Positions 33,607-43,106 of a stretch of 64,000 nt of DNA are shown in pieces. The position numbers were made by a program, and so were the translations under genes. Each line of letters begins with the position of its first letter. Within the stretch, counting starts at the first letter, position 1. The DNA comes from Cellulomonas hominis. Lineage in GTDB: Bacteria; Actinomycetota; Actinomycetes; Actinomycetales; Cellulomonadaceae. The stretch lies in contig NZ_JACHDN010000001.1 of the NCBI RefSeq assembly GCF_014201095.1, forward strand, positions 3,968,001 to 4,032,000, read 5' to 3'. A model generated the notes under the pieces. It made no database searches. It saw only the letters and a program-made list of their open reading frames with translations, and was not told the DNA's origin.

Positions 33607-35748
33607 GTGGCGGACGCCGCGGCGCCGCCGGGAGCCGCCGGCACCCCCGAGCAGCCCGTCCTCGCCGGGCTCGACGCCCCGGCCCCGGCCCGTGCGCCGC
33701 GGCGCCGCGCCCGGGCGCGGGACGTGGACGTCGAGCCCGCGGCCGAGCTGCCTGTGGCGCGCGTCGCGGTCGAGCTCTCCCCGCCGCACCTGGACCGGCC
33801 GTTCGAGTACCTGGTCCCGGCGAGCCTCGCGGAGGCCGCGCGACCCGGGACCCGGGTGAAGGTCCGGTTCGGGGCGCAGGACGTCGACGGCTACGTGCTG
33901 GACCGCGTGGCCGAGGCGGAGCACGACGGGGCGCTCGTGCCGCTGCGGCGGGTCGTGTCGCCGGAGCCGGTCCTGACGCCCGAGGTCGCGCGGCTGGCGC
34001 GGGGGGTCGCCGACCGGTACGCCGGGACCCTCGCCGACGTGCTGCGGCTGGCGGTGCCGCCGCGGCACGCGCGGACGGAGGGGGAGGTGCCGCCGGCCGT
34101 CGCCGGGTCCCACGCCGCGCCCCCGTCCGGCGGCGCGCTGTCGGGGACGGCCTGGGCCCCGTACCGCGGCGGGCCGGCGTTCCTCGCGCACCTGTCGGGC
34201 CGGGGCTCGCCGCGCGCCGCGTGGTCCGCGCTGCCTGGGCCCGCGGGGGAACGGTGGCCCGACGCGGTCGCGCAGGCCGTCGCGGCGACGCTGGTGAGCG
34301 GGCGCGGGGCGCTGGTGGTGGTGCCGGACGCGCGCGACGTCGACCGGGTGTGCGCCGCGCTGGCGGACGCCGGCGTGCCCGCCTGGACGCCGGACGGCCC
34401 GGACGCGGCGCACGTGCGCCTGATGGCGGACGACGGCCCCGCGCGACGCTACCGGGCGTACCTCGCCGCCCTGCGCGGGCACGCGCGCGTCGTCGTGGGC
34501 ACCCGGGCGGCGGCGTTCGCGCCGGTGCGGGACCTCGGCCTGGCCGTGTGCTGGGACGACGGCGACGACCTGCACGCCGAGCCGCGCGCGCCCTACCCGC
34601 ACGTGCGTGAGGTCCTCGGCCTGCGCGCCGAGACCGAGGGCTGCGCCCTGCTGCTGGCCGCGCACAGCCGGTCCGTCGAGGTGCAGGCGCTGGTGGCGTC
34701 CGGCTGGGTCCGCCCCGTCGCCGCCGACCGGGACGTCGTGCGCGCCCGGACGCCGCGGGTGCGGGCGCTGACCAGCGTCGAGCTGGCCCGGGAGGGTGCC
34801 GCCGCCGCGGCCCGGCTGCCCGGGCAGGCGTGGCGGACCATCCGGGAGCGGCTCGCCGACGGGCCGGTCCTGGTGCAGGTCCCGCGCGCCGGCTACCTGC
34901 CCGCCGTGGCGTGCGCCCGGTGCCGCGAGGTCGCCCGGTGCGGGCACTGCCACGGGCCGCTGCAGCTGTCGTCCGGGGACGCGACGGCGCAGTGCGGCTG
35001 GTGCGGGCGGCTCGCGACGCAGTGGCATTGCGACGCGTGCGGCAACGGGACGTTCCGCTCGGTGGCCGTCGGCTCCGACCGCACCGCGGAGGAGCTCGGC
35101 CGGGCGTTCCCGGGGGTGACGGTCCGGTCGTCCGGCGCGCGCACGGGCGTGCTGGCCGAGGTCCCCGACCGGCCCGCCCTCGTGGTGTCGACCATCGGCG
35201 CCGAGCCGGTCGCGCCCGCCGGCTACGCCGCGGCCGTGCTCCTGGACGCCGCCGTGACGACGTCGTCGACCTCCCTGCGGGCCACCGAGGACGCGCTGCG
35301 CCGGTGGCTCGCCGCGGCGGCCCTCGTGAAGCCGCAGGGCGAGGGCGGCGTCGTGCTGCTGGTCGGCGACGGCGCCGAGCGGCCCACGCAGGCGCTGGTG
35401 CGCTGGGACCCCGTCGGGCTCGCCGAGCGCGAGCTCGCTGAGCGCACCGAGGTGCGGCTCCCGCCCGCCGTGCGCGTCGCCGAGCTGACCGGCACCCGCG
35501 AGGTCGTCGCCGCCGTGCTGTCCCGGGTCGACCTCCCACCCGGGGCGGACGTGCTGGGCCCCGTGCCGCTGCCCGAAGCGCCCGGGGAGCCGGCGTCGCT
35601 GGACCCGCCCGTGCGGAGCCTGGTGCGTGTGCCGGTCGCCGACGGACGCGCGCTCGCCCGGTCGCTCGGGGCGTCCCTCGCCGTGCGCAGCGCCCGCCGC
35701 GAGGGCGGGTCCGTCCGGGTGCGGCTCGACCCCGAGGAGATGCTGTGA
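33607..35748 (+). CDS. priA: Primosomal protein N' (PriA), helicase-degenerate actinobacterial type
   Basis: 713 residues. The N-terminal 3'-DNA-binding domain (ELSPPHLDRPFEYLVP) and the central zinc region with eight cysteines (CARCREVARCGHC ... CGWCGRL ... CDACG, ~435-480) are clear. The helicase motor is not: the Walker A slot reads LSGRGSPRAAW with no GKT, and the DEEH box is DDGDD. Loss of helicase motifs is a known trait of actinobacterial PriA, which probably acts in replication restart without unwinding. GTG start just after metK; the stop overlaps the next gene. Confidence 0.9.
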   Translation: MADAAAPPGAAGTPEQPVLAGLDAPAPARAPRRRARARDVDVEPAAELPVARVAVELSPPHLDRPFEYLVPASLAEAARPGTRVKVRFGAQDVDGYVLDRVAEAEHDGALVPLRRVVSPEPVLTPEVARLARGVADRYAGTLADVLRLAVPPRHARTEGEVPPAVAGSHAAPPSGGALSGTAWAPYRGGPAFLAHLSGRGSPRAAWSALPGPAGERWPDAVAQAVAATLVSGRGALVVVPDARDVDRVCAALADAGVPAWTPDGPDAAHVRLMADDGPARRYRAYLAALRGHARVVVGTRAAAFAPVRDLGLAVCWDDGDDLHAEPRAPYPHVREVLGLRAETEGCALLLAAHSRSVEVQALVASGWVRPVAADRDVVRARTPRVRALTSVELAREGAAAAARLPGQAWRTIRERLADGPVLVQVPRAGYLPAVACARCREVARCGHCHGPLQLSSGDATAQCGWCGRLATQWHCDACGNGTFRSVAVGSDRTAEELGRAFPGVTVRSSGARTGVLAEVPDRPALVVSTIGAEPVAPAGYAAAVLLDAAVTTSSTSLRATEDALRRWLAAAALVKPQGEGGVVLLVGDGAERPTQALVRWDPVGLAERELAERTEVRLPPAVRVAELTGTREVVAAVLSRVDLPPGADVLGPVPLPEAPGEPASLDPPVRSLVRVPVADGRALARSLGASLAVRSARREGGSVRVRLDPEEML

Positions 35749-36356
35749 TCGACGCCGTCGTGTTCGACCTGGGCAACGTGCTGGTCCGCTGGGACCCGGC
35801 TGCGGCGTTCGCCGGGGTGCTGCCCGACGTCGAGGTGCAGCGGTTCCTCGCCGACGTCGACTTCCCCGCCCTGAACCAGCGGCAGGACGCCGGCCGGCCC
35901 TGGGCCGAGGCCCGCGCCGAGGTGGCGGACCGGCACCCCGAGCACGTCGCCACGCTGGACCTGTACGTCGAGCGGTTCGCGCACGCGCTGCCGGGGGAGG
36001 TTCCGGGGAGCGCCGCCGTGGTGGACGACCTGCGCGCCGCGGGCGTGCGGGTGCTCGGCCTGACGAACTGGTCCGCGGAGACCTTCCACCACGCCGTGCC
36101 CGCCGCGCCGGCGATCGGCCGGCTGGAGGCCGTCGTCGTCTCCGGGCAGGAGGGCGTCGCGAAGCCGGACCCGCGGATCTTCCGGCTCCTGGCCACGCGG
36201 CACGGGCTGGTGCCCGGGCGGACGGTGTTCACGGACGACAGCCCGGCGAACGTCGCCGCCGCGGAGGCGGAGGGGTTCCAGGGGGTGCTGTTCACGGACG
36301 CGGCGGCGCTGCGGGCCGAGCTCGTGGCGCGGGGGGTGCTGGGCGCGGGGGGCTGA
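35745..36356 (+). CDS. HAD-family phosphatase, YihX-like
   Basis: 203 residues. Motif I is FDLGNVLVRW (nucleophile Asp with Gly in place of the usual second Asp, as in the YihX group), motif II LGLTNWS, motif III lysine in GVAKPDPRIF, motif IV FTDDSPANVAAA. A small helical cap lies between motifs I and II (~20-90). The likely substrate is a sugar phosphate or similar small phosphate ester; not determinable here. GTG overlapping the priA stop couples the two, but no functional link is evident. Confidence 0.85.
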   Translation: MIDAVVFDLGNVLVRWDPAAAFAGVLPDVEVQRFLADVDFPALNQRQDAGRPWAEARAEVADRHPEHVATLDLYVERFAHALPGEVPGSAAVVDDLRAAGVRVLGLTNWSAETFHHAVPAAPAIGRLEAVVVSGQEGVAKPDPRIFRLLATRHGLVPGRTVFTDDSPANVAAAEAEGFQGVLFTDAAALRAELVARGVLGAGG

Positions 36357-36455
36357 GCCGCGTGATTCCGGGGCGCCGAGTCCTCCACAGGCGGGCGGGG
36401 TGTGCGTGGTCCCCAGGTTGGTGCTCGGGGCGGGTCGGGTGCGGGTGGTGGTCGG

Positions 36456-36461
36456 TAGCGT
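36456..36461 (+). promoter_or_regulatory. -10 box of HNH endonuclease gene (leaderless)
   Basis: TAGCGT, 6 nt before the ATG. Confidence 0.4.
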
Positions 36462-36467
36462 TTCGGT

Positions 36468-38231
36468 ATGGCTGACCAGCAGGAACACCTCGAGGACGCG
36501 GCGGAGACCGCGCCCGTGGTGCTGCCGGTCTACGACGACGACGGGGTGTGCTCGACGCACTACGGTCCGGACCGCGACGTGCCGGCGGGCGCGGAGCCGC
36601 GGTCTGCCGAGGAGCGGCAGGTCGAGGCGATCTCCGCCGCTCTGCCCGGGCCGGTGCTGTTCGCGTGGTTGACGGGTCTGGACCTGAGTGTGCTGCCCGA
36701 GCCGGTCGTGGTGGAGGTCGCCGCGGCGTGGCGGCGGATGGTCGCGCACTGCCACGCCGGGATGCTGGCCGCCGCCGGTGAGCTGGGTGAGCGTCCGGGG
36801 ATGAACCCGTACTGGTCGACGTTGGCTGGTCCACCGCCGGTGGTGGCCGGGGTGGCGGGGGATGAGCTGTCGATGCGGTTGCGGGACTCGCGTCCGGCGT
36901 GCAACCGGATGGTGCGTGATGGTCGCCTGCTGGGCGGGGTGCTGGCCGCCACGGGTGAGGCGTTGGCGACGGGGCACATCGATCCGGGGAAGGTCGCGGT
37001 GCTGACCGGGCGTCTGGCGGAGGTGTCGCACCAGGTCGCCCAGGCGGTGGAGGACGTGGTGCTGCCGGATGCGGACCAGTGCTCGCGGGCGCAGCTGGTG
37101 CAGCGGGTGGACAGGGCGTTGATCGAGGTCGACCCCGCGGGTGCGGTCGAGCGGCGTGAGCGTGCCCGCTGCACCCGGCGGGTGACGCACCCGCGGGCGC
37201 AGGCGGAGGGGATGTCCTCGTTGTGGGTGCTGCTACCCGACGAGGACGCGCTCCGGTTGGACGGGGTGCTGGAGCACGCCGCCCGCGCCGCCCGCGCGAT
37301 CGGCGACCCCCGCACCCTGGACCAGCTGCGCGCCGACGGGCTGCGGGACCTGGTCGTCGGGGACGTCCCGGCGGCCGGCGGTCCGGCGTTCGAGGTGCAC
37401 CTCGACCCGCCCGCCCCGCCCGTACCTGTCGCACGCCCGCACGGGGCGTGGGTCACGGTCATCGGCCAGCCGGTACGCCCGCGCCCGGTCCAGCCGGAAC
37501 CCACCGCGACCATCACCCCCGTGCCCGCCACCGACCCGGCGGCGTCCACGACCGGCACCGCGACCGCGACCGCCGCCACTCCCGGTGCCGCTCCTGCCGC
37601 CGCTCATGCCGCCGCGTCCGCCGCCGCGTCCGGTACCCCGTCCGGCGCTGCCCCGTCCGGTTCGGGTGGCCGGTGCACGACGTGCTCGGGTCGCCCGGGC
37701 GCGCAGGTCCGGATCACGATCGCCGCCTCGACCCTCGCGGGCCTGGACGACCAGCCCGCCGACCTCGACGGGCACGGCCCCCTCGACGCCGCCACCGCCC
37801 GAGCCATCGCCGCCGACGGCGAATGGCAACGCATCCTCACCGACGACACCGGCGTCACCCTCGAAGTCGGGCGCACCCACTACCGGCCCTCGGCCGCCCT
37901 GGCCGAACACATCCGGGTCCGCGACAAGACCTGCGCCGCCCCCGGCTGCTCGACCTCCGCGTGGCGGGCCGACCTGGACCACACCATCGCCTACCACCCG
38001 CAACCCGGCGCCCCACCGGGCACACCCCTGGGCGACACCTCCGCCGCGAACCTCGGGCCCCTGTGCCGGCGCCACCACCGCCTCAAGACCGACGGCGGAT
38101 TCCGGCTGCGGCAGATCGCACCCGGCCTGTTCGAGTGGATCACCCCCACCGGCCACCGCTACCTCGTACGCCCCGGCACCGGGCAGTCCCTCGACACCAC
38201 CACCCAGCGCTACACCGAACCACCGTTCTAG
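36468..38231 (+). CDS. DUF222 / HNH endonuclease
   Basis: 587 residues. N-terminal helical DUF222 region (~50-310; VVEVAAAWRRMVAHCHAGMLAA, LDQLRADGLRDLVVGD), a Pro/Ala/Thr-rich linker (~340-400) with a CxxC, and a C-terminal HNH nuclease: CAAPGCSTSAWRADLDHTIAY ~483-503 (two Cys and the catalytic D-H) with LCRRHHRLKTDGG near 530. These 13E12-like genes occur in many copies in actinobacterial genomes and behave as accessory or mobile elements; their role is unsettled. It has its own -10 box and a hairpin after it and lies between two core units (priA-HAD and fmt-rsmB), so it looks inserted. No flanking repeats seen. Confidence 0.88.
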   Translation: MADQQEHLEDAAETAPVVLPVYDDDGVCSTHYGPDRDVPAGAEPRSAEERQVEAISAALPGPVLFAWLTGLDLSVLPEPVVVEVAAAWRRMVAHCHAGMLAAAGELGERPGMNPYWSTLAGPPPVVAGVAGDELSMRLRDSRPACNRMVRDGRLLGGVLAATGEALATGHIDPGKVAVLTGRLAEVSHQVAQAVEDVVLPDADQCSRAQLVQRVDRALIEVDPAGAVERRERARCTRRVTHPRAQAEGMSSLWVLLPDEDALRLDGVLEHAARAARAIGDPRTLDQLRADGLRDLVVGDVPAAGGPAFEVHLDPPAPPVPVARPHGAWVTVIGQPVRPRPVQPEPTATITPVPATDPAASTTGTATATAATPGAAPAAAHAAASAAASGTPSGAAPSGSGGRCTTCSGRPGAQVRITIAASTLAGLDDQPADLDGHGPLDAATARAIAADGEWQRILTDDTGVTLEVGRTHYRPSAALAEHIRVRDKTCAAPGCSTSAWRADLDHTIAYHPQPGAPPGTPLGDTSAANLGPLCRRHHRLKTDGGFRLRQIAPGLFEWITPTGHRYLVRPGTGQSLDTTTQRYTEPPF

Positions 38232-38271
38232 CGACGCCGCCTTGCCTGCTCCGCAGCCCCGGGGCGGGGTC

Positions 38272-38297
38272 GCACCGGTGGCCTTCGCCGGCGGTGC
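38272..38297 (+). terminator. Hairpin after HNH gene
   Basis: GCACCGGTGGC pairs with GCCGGCGGTGC (9 of 11 bp, 2-nt internal loop) around CTTC. Lies in the 160-nt gap before fmt. Confidence 0.45.
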
Positions 38298-38378
38298 GGT
38301 GGTCTTGGCTGTGACCGTCTCGCTGCCGTTCGGCGGGCCCAGGTCCACGGCGCCAGCGGCACCGCTCCCGACCGGCAC

Positions 38379-38384
38379 TAGGAT
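38379..38384 (+). promoter_or_regulatory. -10 box of fmt (leaderless)
   Basis: TAGGAT, 8 nt before the ATG of fmt. Confidence 0.45.
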
Positions 38385-38392
38385 CGGTCGTC

Positions 38393-39337
38393 ATGCGCCT
38401 GCTCTTCGCCGGGACGCCCGCGGTGGCGCTGCCGTCGCTCGACGCCCTGCTCGCCTCCCGACACGAGGTCGTCGCCGTCCTCACCCGACCCGACGCCCGT
38501 GCCGGTCGCGGCCGGACGCTCACGCCCAGCCCGGTCAAGGAGCGTGCGCTCGAGGCGGGGATCGAGGTGCTCACGCCGACCACGCTGCGCGACCCGGAGG
38601 TCGAGGAGCGGCTCGCGGCGATCGCGCCGGATGCGGCGCCCGTCGTGGCGTACGGGAACCTCGTGCCGCCGGCGGTGCTGGACCTGCCGCGGCACGGGTG
38701 GGTCAACCTGCACTTCTCGGTGCTGCCGGCCTGGCGCGGCGCGGCGCCGGTGCAGCACGCGATCATCGCGGGCGACGAGGTCACCGGGGCGTCGACGTTC
38801 CGGCTCGAGGCGGGCCTGGACACCGGGCCGGTGTACGGCACGCTGACCGAGACGATCCGGCCGACGGACACCGCAGGCGACCTGCTCGGGCGGCTGGCGG
38901 ACGCCGGGTCCGGGCTGCTGGTCCGCACCCTCGACGCGCTGGAGGAGGGCATCCTCACGCCGGTGCCGCAGCCGGGTGACGGCATCAGCGTCGCGCCGCG
39001 GCTGAGCACCGACGACGCGCGGGTGCGCTGGCAGCACCCGGCGATGGCCGTCGACCGCCGGATCCGCGGCTGCACCCCGGCGCCCGGGGCGTGGACCACG
39101 CTGCCTGACGGGTCGCGGCTCGGGCTCGGGCCGGTGCGCCCTGCGCCCGAGGTGACGGAGCTGGCGCCGGGCGAGGTGCGGATCGGCCGCGGCGAGGTGC
39201 TGGTCGGCACGGGGACGCACGCGGTCCGACTCGGCGAGGTGCGCCCGGCGGGCAAGAAGGCGATGGCGGCGGCGGACTGGGCGCGCGGTGCGCGGCTGCC
39301 CGAGCCCACCGTGCTCGGGTCGGAGGCGGGCGAGTGA
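38393..39337 (+). CDS. fmt: Methionyl-tRNA formyltransferase
   Basis: 314 residues. Rossmann N-terminus ([18 protein letters not shown]), catalytic segment [19 protein letters not shown] near residue 103-121 (Asn and His of the active site) and Asp in LDTGPVYGT near 143. A C-terminal OB-like domain follows. Formylates Met-tRNAi. Overlaps rsmB by 4 nt, the usual fmt-rsmB order. Confidence 0.96.
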   Translation: MRLLFAGTPAVALPSLDALLASRHEVVAVLTRPDARAGRGRTLTPSPVKERALEAGIEVLTPTTLRDPEVEERLAAIAPDAAPVVAYGNLVPPAVLDLPRHGWVNLHFSVLPAWRGAAPVQHAIIAGDEVTGASTFRLEAGLDTGPVYGTLTETIRPTDTAGDLLGRLADAGSGLLVRTLDALEEGILTPVPQPGDGISVAPRLSTDDARVRWQHPAMAVDRRIRGCTPAPGAWTTLPDGSRLGLGPVRPAPEVTELAPGEVRIGRGEVLVGTGTHAVRLGEVRPAGKKAMAAADWARGARLPEPTVLGSEAGE

Positions 39338-41010
39338 CCGCCGGCGACGGGTCACGCTCCGGCGCGGGCCGCGGTGCGGGTGGCGGTGCGGGGCGCGGCG
39401 GCGAGTCCGGCCGCGGTGGCGAGCGGGGGCGCGGCGGCGAGTCCGGCCGCGGTGGCGAGCGGGGGCGCGGCGGCGAGTCCGGCCGCGGTGGCGAGCGGGG
39501 GAGCGGCGGTCCGCGGCGGCAGTCCGGCGGCGCGCAGGGCGGCGGCACCGGGCGTCGCGGTCCCCGGGCCCGCACCGCGGCCGCGCCGGCCGAGCGGCGG
39601 CGCACCGGCGACCCGGCCCGGACGGCGGCGTTCGACGTGCTGCGCACCGTGGCCGAGTCGGACGCGTACGCGAACCTCGTCCTCCCGCCGCTGCTGCGCG
39701 AGCGCGGCATCCGGGGCCGGGACGCCGGGTTCGCCACGGAGCTCGCGTACGGGACGCTGCGGCTGCGCGGGCGGTACGACGCGGTGATCGAGCAGTGCGC
39801 GGGACGAGCGCTGGACCGGATCGACCCGCCGGTGCTGGACGCGCTCCGGCTGGGCGCGCACCAGCTGCTCGGGATGCGGGTGCCCCCGCACGCGGCGGTG
39901 TCGGAGACGGTGGCGCTGGTGCGGGAGCACGTCGGCGCGGGTCCGGCGCAGTTCACGAACGCGGTGCTCCGCGCGGTGTCGCGGGAGCCGCTGGATGCGT
40001 GGCTGGACCTCGTGGGCGACGCGGCCGACCCCACGGAGACGGACGAGGTCGCGCGGCTCTCGGTGATCGAGAGCCACCCGGCGTGGGTCACGCGGGCGCT
40101 GCGCGAGGCGCTGGTGGGCCACGGCCGGACGGCCGGCGAGCTCGGCGCGCTGCTGGCGGCCGACAACGACGCGCCGCGGGTGTCGCTGGTGGCGCGGCCG
40201 GGCCTGGCGGACCGGGACGACCTGCTCGCCCAGGCGGGGCCGGACGCCGCCCCGGGGCGCTGGGCGCCCACCGCCGTGACGCTGGCCGGGGGCGGCGACC
40301 CCGCAGGGCTGGCGGCGGTGCGGTCGGGACGCGCGGGAGTGCAGGACGAGGGCAGCCAGCTCGTCGCCCTCGCCCTGGCCGCGGCACCGCTGGACGGGCC
40401 GGACGAGCGGTGGCTGGACCTGTGCGCGGGGCCCGGCGGCAAGGCGGCGCTGCTGGCGGCGCTGGCCGCGGAGCGCGGGGCGCGGCTCGTGGCGAACGAG
40501 GTGCAGCCGCACCGGGCGCGGCTGGTGCGCGGCGCGGTCGCGGGGGCCCCGGAGGGCGCGGTCGAGGAGGTCCGGGTCGGGGACGGGCGCGAGGTCGGGG
40601 ACGCCGAGCCGGGCGCGTACGACCGCGTGCTGCTCGACGCGCCGTGCACCGGGCTGGGCGCGCTGCGCCGGCGGCCCGAGTCGCGCTGGCGCCGCACGCC
40701 CGCCGACCTGGCGCAGCTCGGCGCGCTGCAGCGGGACCTGCTCGGCTCGGCGCTGCGGGCGGTGCGGCCGGGCGGCGTCGTCGCGTACGTCACGTGCTCG
40801 CCCGTGCTGGCGGAGACGCGGCTCGCCGTGCTGGACGCGACGCGCGCGGCCCGGAAGGCCGGTCTCGAGGTCGAGGTGCTCGACGCCCCTGCGGTGCTGC
40901 ACGGGATCGCGCCGGGCCTGGACCTTCCGGAGCGCGAGGACGCCCAGCTGTGGCCGCACGCGCACGGGACCGACGCGATGCACCTCACGCTGCTGCGCCG
41001 CCTGGCCTGA
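39334..41010 (+). CDS. rsmB: 16S rRNA m5C967 methyltransferase RsmB, RGG-extended
   Basis: 558 residues. An unusual N-terminal extension of ~85 residues consists of Arg-Gly-Gly/Ser-Gly repeats. Then a NusB-like RNA-binding domain (~90-240; [26 protein letters not shown]) and the SAM methyltransferase domain, with motif [17 protein letters not shown] near 365 and the two catalytic cysteines of the Nop2/Sun family in [15 protein letters not shown] (~437) and VTCSPV (~487). GTG start overlapping the fmt stop by 4 nt; a start after the repeats is possible but no Shine-Dalgarno supports one. Confidence 0.92.
   Translation: MTAGDGSRSGAGRGAGGGAGRGGESGRGGERGRGGESGRGGERGRGGESGRGGERGSGGPRRQSGGAQGGGTGRRGPRARTAAAPAERRRTGDPARTAAFDVLRTVAESDAYANLVLPPLLRERGIRGRDAGFATELAYGTLRLRGRYDAVIEQCAGRALDRIDPPVLDALRLGAHQLLGMRVPPHAAVSETVALVREHVGAGPAQFTNAVLRAVSREPLDAWLDLVGDAADPTETDEVARLSVIESHPAWVTRALREALVGHGRTAGELGALLAADNDAPRVSLVARPGLADRDDLLAQAGPDAAPGRWAPTAVTLAGGGDPAGLAAVRSGRAGVQDEGSQLVALALAAAPLDGPDERWLDLCAGPGGKAALLAALAAERGARLVANEVQPHRARLVRGAVAGAPEGAVEEVRVGDGREVGDAEPGAYDRVLLDAPCTGLGALRRRPESRWRRTPADLAQLGALQRDLLGSALRAVRPGGVVAYVTCSPVLAETRLAVLDATRAARKAGLEVEVLDAPAVLHGIAPGLDLPEREDAQLWPHAHGTDAMHLTLLRRLA
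39393..39500 (+). repeat. 3 x 36-bp perfect tandem repeat in rsmB 5' end
   Basis: Three identical 36-bp copies back to back, each encoding 12 residues ([12 protein letters not shown] register). The flanks carry degenerate copies. The extension is Arg/Gly-rich like eukaryotic RGG boxes. Copy number is likely to vary between strains. Confidence 0.9.
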
Positions 41011-41035
41011 CCCTGCCCCGGCGGGCGCCCGCCGA

Positions 41036-41041
41036 TACGCT
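41036..41041 (+). promoter_or_regulatory. -10 box of rpe (leaderless)
   Basis: TACGCT, 6 nt before the GTG start of rpe. Confidence 0.5.
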
Positions 41042-41047
41042 GGGGCC

Positions 41048-41716
41048 GTGCCCGCTCTGATCAGCCCCAGCATCCTGTCCGCCGACTTCGCCAACCTCGA
41101 GCGCGACCTGGGCCGGATCGCCCGGGCCGACTACGCGCACGTCGACGTCATGGACAACCACTTCGTGCCGAACCTGACCCTCGGGCTGCCGGTGGTGAAG
41201 CGGATCGCCGAGGTGTCGCCGGTGCCGATCGACGTGCACCTGATGGTCGAGGACGCCGACCGCTGGGCCGTCGACTACGCCCGCGCGGGGGCCGCCTCGG
41301 TGACGTTCCACGCGGAGGCCGCGCAGGCGGCGGTCCGCCTCGCGCGGGAGCTGCGTTCGGCGGGCGCCCGGGCGGGCATCGCGCTGCGGCCGGCCACGCC
41401 GGCGGAGCCGCTGCTGGACCTGCTGACCGAGTTCGACATGGTGCTGGTCATGACGGTCGAGCCCGGCTTCGGCGGGCAGTCGTTCATCGAGGGCACGCTG
41501 CCGAAGGTGCGCCGGCTGCGGGCCGCGATCGACGAGCAGGGCGCCGACACCTGGATCCAGGTGGACGGCGGCGTCTCCCGGGACACGATCGCGACGGTGG
41601 CGGCGGCCGGTGCCGACGTGTTCGTCGCCGGGTCCGCGGTCTACGGGGCGGCGGACGTGGCGGGCGAGATCGACGCGCTGCGCGCGCTGGCGGACGAGGC
41701 GATCGCGCGCCGCTGA
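41048..41716 (+). CDS. rpe: Ribulose-phosphate 3-epimerase
   Basis: 222 residues, TIM barrel. [17 protein letters not shown] at the N-terminus, metal ligands in [18 protein letters not shown] near residue 31-48, [13 protein letters not shown] near 135 and VDGGVS near 172. Interconverts ribulose-5-P and xylulose-5-P; ribulose-5-P is also the substrate of the RibB half of RibBA encoded downstream. Confidence 0.97.
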   Translation: MPALISPSILSADFANLERDLGRIARADYAHVDVMDNHFVPNLTLGLPVVKRIAEVSPVPIDVHLMVEDADRWAVDYARAGAASVTFHAEAAQAAVRLARELRSAGARAGIALRPATPAEPLLDLLTEFDMVLVMTVEPGFGGQSFIEGTLPKVRRLRAAIDEQGADTWIQVDGGVSRDTIATVAAAGADVFVAGSAVYGAADVAGEIDALRALADEAIARR

Positions 41717-41831
41717 CGGACTCCCGACCGGCTCCGGCCGGCTCCCACGGGCTCCCGACCGCGCCCGCGGGCCGGACGTCGCGCGGCCGGGAATGCCCGG
41801 TGTGGCATCATCGTTGCCCAGAACACACACA

Positions 41832-41954
41832 CGTGCTCCGGGGTCGGTGAAAGTCCGAGCCGGCGGTGACAGTCCGCGACCCGCAAGCGCCTCGGCGCGA
41901 GCGGTTGACCTGGTGGAACTCCAGGACCGACGGTGAAAGTCCGGATGGGAGGAG
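41832..41954 (+). ncRNA. FMN riboswitch (RFN element)
   Basis: Shows the RFN blocks in order: GGGGTCGGTGAAAGTCCG, CCGGCGGTGACAGTCCGCGACC, a variable arm (GCGCCTCGGCGC), GGTTGACCTGGTGGAACTCC, then GACGGTGAAAGTCCGGATGG and the closing GGAGGAG. It precedes ribD and, through the operon, ribE, ribBA, ribH and the transporter gene. The ~100 nt to the ribD start hold no clear terminator; control may act on translation or by Rho. The 115 nt before the element hold the promoter but no clear boxes. Confidence 0.97.
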
Positions 41955-42056
41955 TCGTGGCGGTGCGTGCGGCGTGAGCCGTGGGCACCGTGGTCGTCGT
42001 GCACCCGCGCGCCGGCCGCGCCCCGGAGCCCGAGCGGCGACGGAGGGAGCGGGGCG

Positions 42057-43106
42057 GTGGACGGCGAGGCGCTGGACGTGCGCGCGACGGTCGAGCGGGA
42101 CGCGATGCGGCGTGCCCTGGACCTCGCGCGCCGCGGACCCGCGCACGGCCCGAACCCCCGCGTCGGCTGCGTGCTGCTCGCCCCGGACGGCGCCGTGCTC
42201 GGGGAGGGCTGGCACCGCGGCGCGGGCACCCCGCACGCCGAGGTCGCCGCGCTGTCCGACGCCCGGGGGCGTGGCGCGGACGTCCGGGGCGCGACCGCCG
42301 TCGTCACGCTGGAGCCCTGCGACCACACGGGGCGCACCGGGCCGTGCTCCGTCGCGCTGCTGGACGCCGGGGTCGCGCGCGTCGTGCACGCCGTCGCCGA
42401 TCCGAACCCCCTCGCCGTCGGCGGCGCCGCCCGGCTGCGCGCCGCCGGTGTCGACGTCACGGCCGGCGTCGAGGAGGATGCCGCCCGCGCGCTGCTGCGG
42501 CCGTGGCTGCGCGCCGTCGGCCGGGGCCGGCCGTACGTCACGCTGAAGACCGCGAGCACCCTGGACGGCCGGGTGGCCGCCGCCGACGGGACGAGCCGGT
42601 GGATCACGTCCCCGCAGGCCCGCGCGCACGCGCACGCCCTGCGCGCGGAGGTCGACGCGCTCGTCGTCGGGACGGGAACCGCACTGGCCGACGACCCGGC
42701 CCTCACCGCGCGCACGCCGGACGGGTCGCTCGCGGTGCACCAGCCGCTGCGGGTCGTCGTCGGCACCCGGGACCTGCCCGCGGGCGGCCGCCTGGCCGGC
42801 CCGGGCGGCGAGGTGCTGCACCTGCGCACCCGCGACCCCCGCGCCGTCCTGGCCGCGCTGCACGAGCGGGAGGTCCGGCACGTGCTGGTGGAGGGCGGCC
42901 CGACGCTGGCCGCCGCGTTCCTGCGCGCCGGGGTGGTCGACGAGGTGCACGCCTACGTCGCGCCGGTGCTGCTCGGCGCCGGCCGCCCCGCCGTGGCGGA
43001 CCTGGGCGTCGGGACGATCGCCGACGCCGTCCGGCTGCACCCCCGCGCGGTGCTGCCGCTGGGCCCCGACGTGCTCGTCGTGGCCGACACCGAGGAGGAG
43101 AGCTGA
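42057..43106 (+). CDS. ribD: Bifunctional riboflavin deaminase / reductase RibD
   Basis: 349 residues from a GTG 7 nt after CGGAGGGAG; an earlier in-frame GTG would run through the riboswitch 3' region without coding character. Deaminase domain: HAEVAAL (zinc His ~60) and PCDHTGRTGPC (~87-97). Reductase domain from ~160: LKTASTLDGRVAAADGTSRWI and VEGGPTLAAAF. Carries out the second and third steps of riboflavin synthesis. One-base overlap with ribE. Confidence 0.95.
   Translation: MDGEALDVRATVERDAMRRALDLARRGPAHGPNPRVGCVLLAPDGAVLGEGWHRGAGTPHAEVAALSDARGRGADVRGATAVVTLEPCDHTGRTGPCSVALLDAGVARVVHAVADPNPLAVGGAARLRAAGVDVTAGVEEDAARALLRPWLRAVGRGRPYVTLKTASTLDGRVAAADGTSRWITSPQARAHAHALRAEVDALVVGTGTALADDPALTARTPDGSLAVHQPLRVVVGTRDLPAGGRLAGPGGEVLHLRTRDPRAVLAALHEREVRHVLVEGGPTLAAAFLRAGVVDEVHAYVAPVLLGAGRPAVADLGVGTIADAVRLHPRAVLPLGPDVLVVADTEEES

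Noticed and set aside
35745-35780. HAD gene lacking the second motif-I aspartate as an inactive enzyme
   Set aside because: DLGNV is normal for the YihX-like group, so it is not a sign of decay.
41717-41831. Short CTCCCGACCG direct repeats before the FMN riboswitch
   Set aside because: Two imperfect copies in GC-rich DNA; within chance expectation.
41967-42056. Upstream start for ribD
   Set aside because: It begins just behind the FMN riboswitch and lacks homology; the GTG at 42057 has a strong Shine-Dalgarno.
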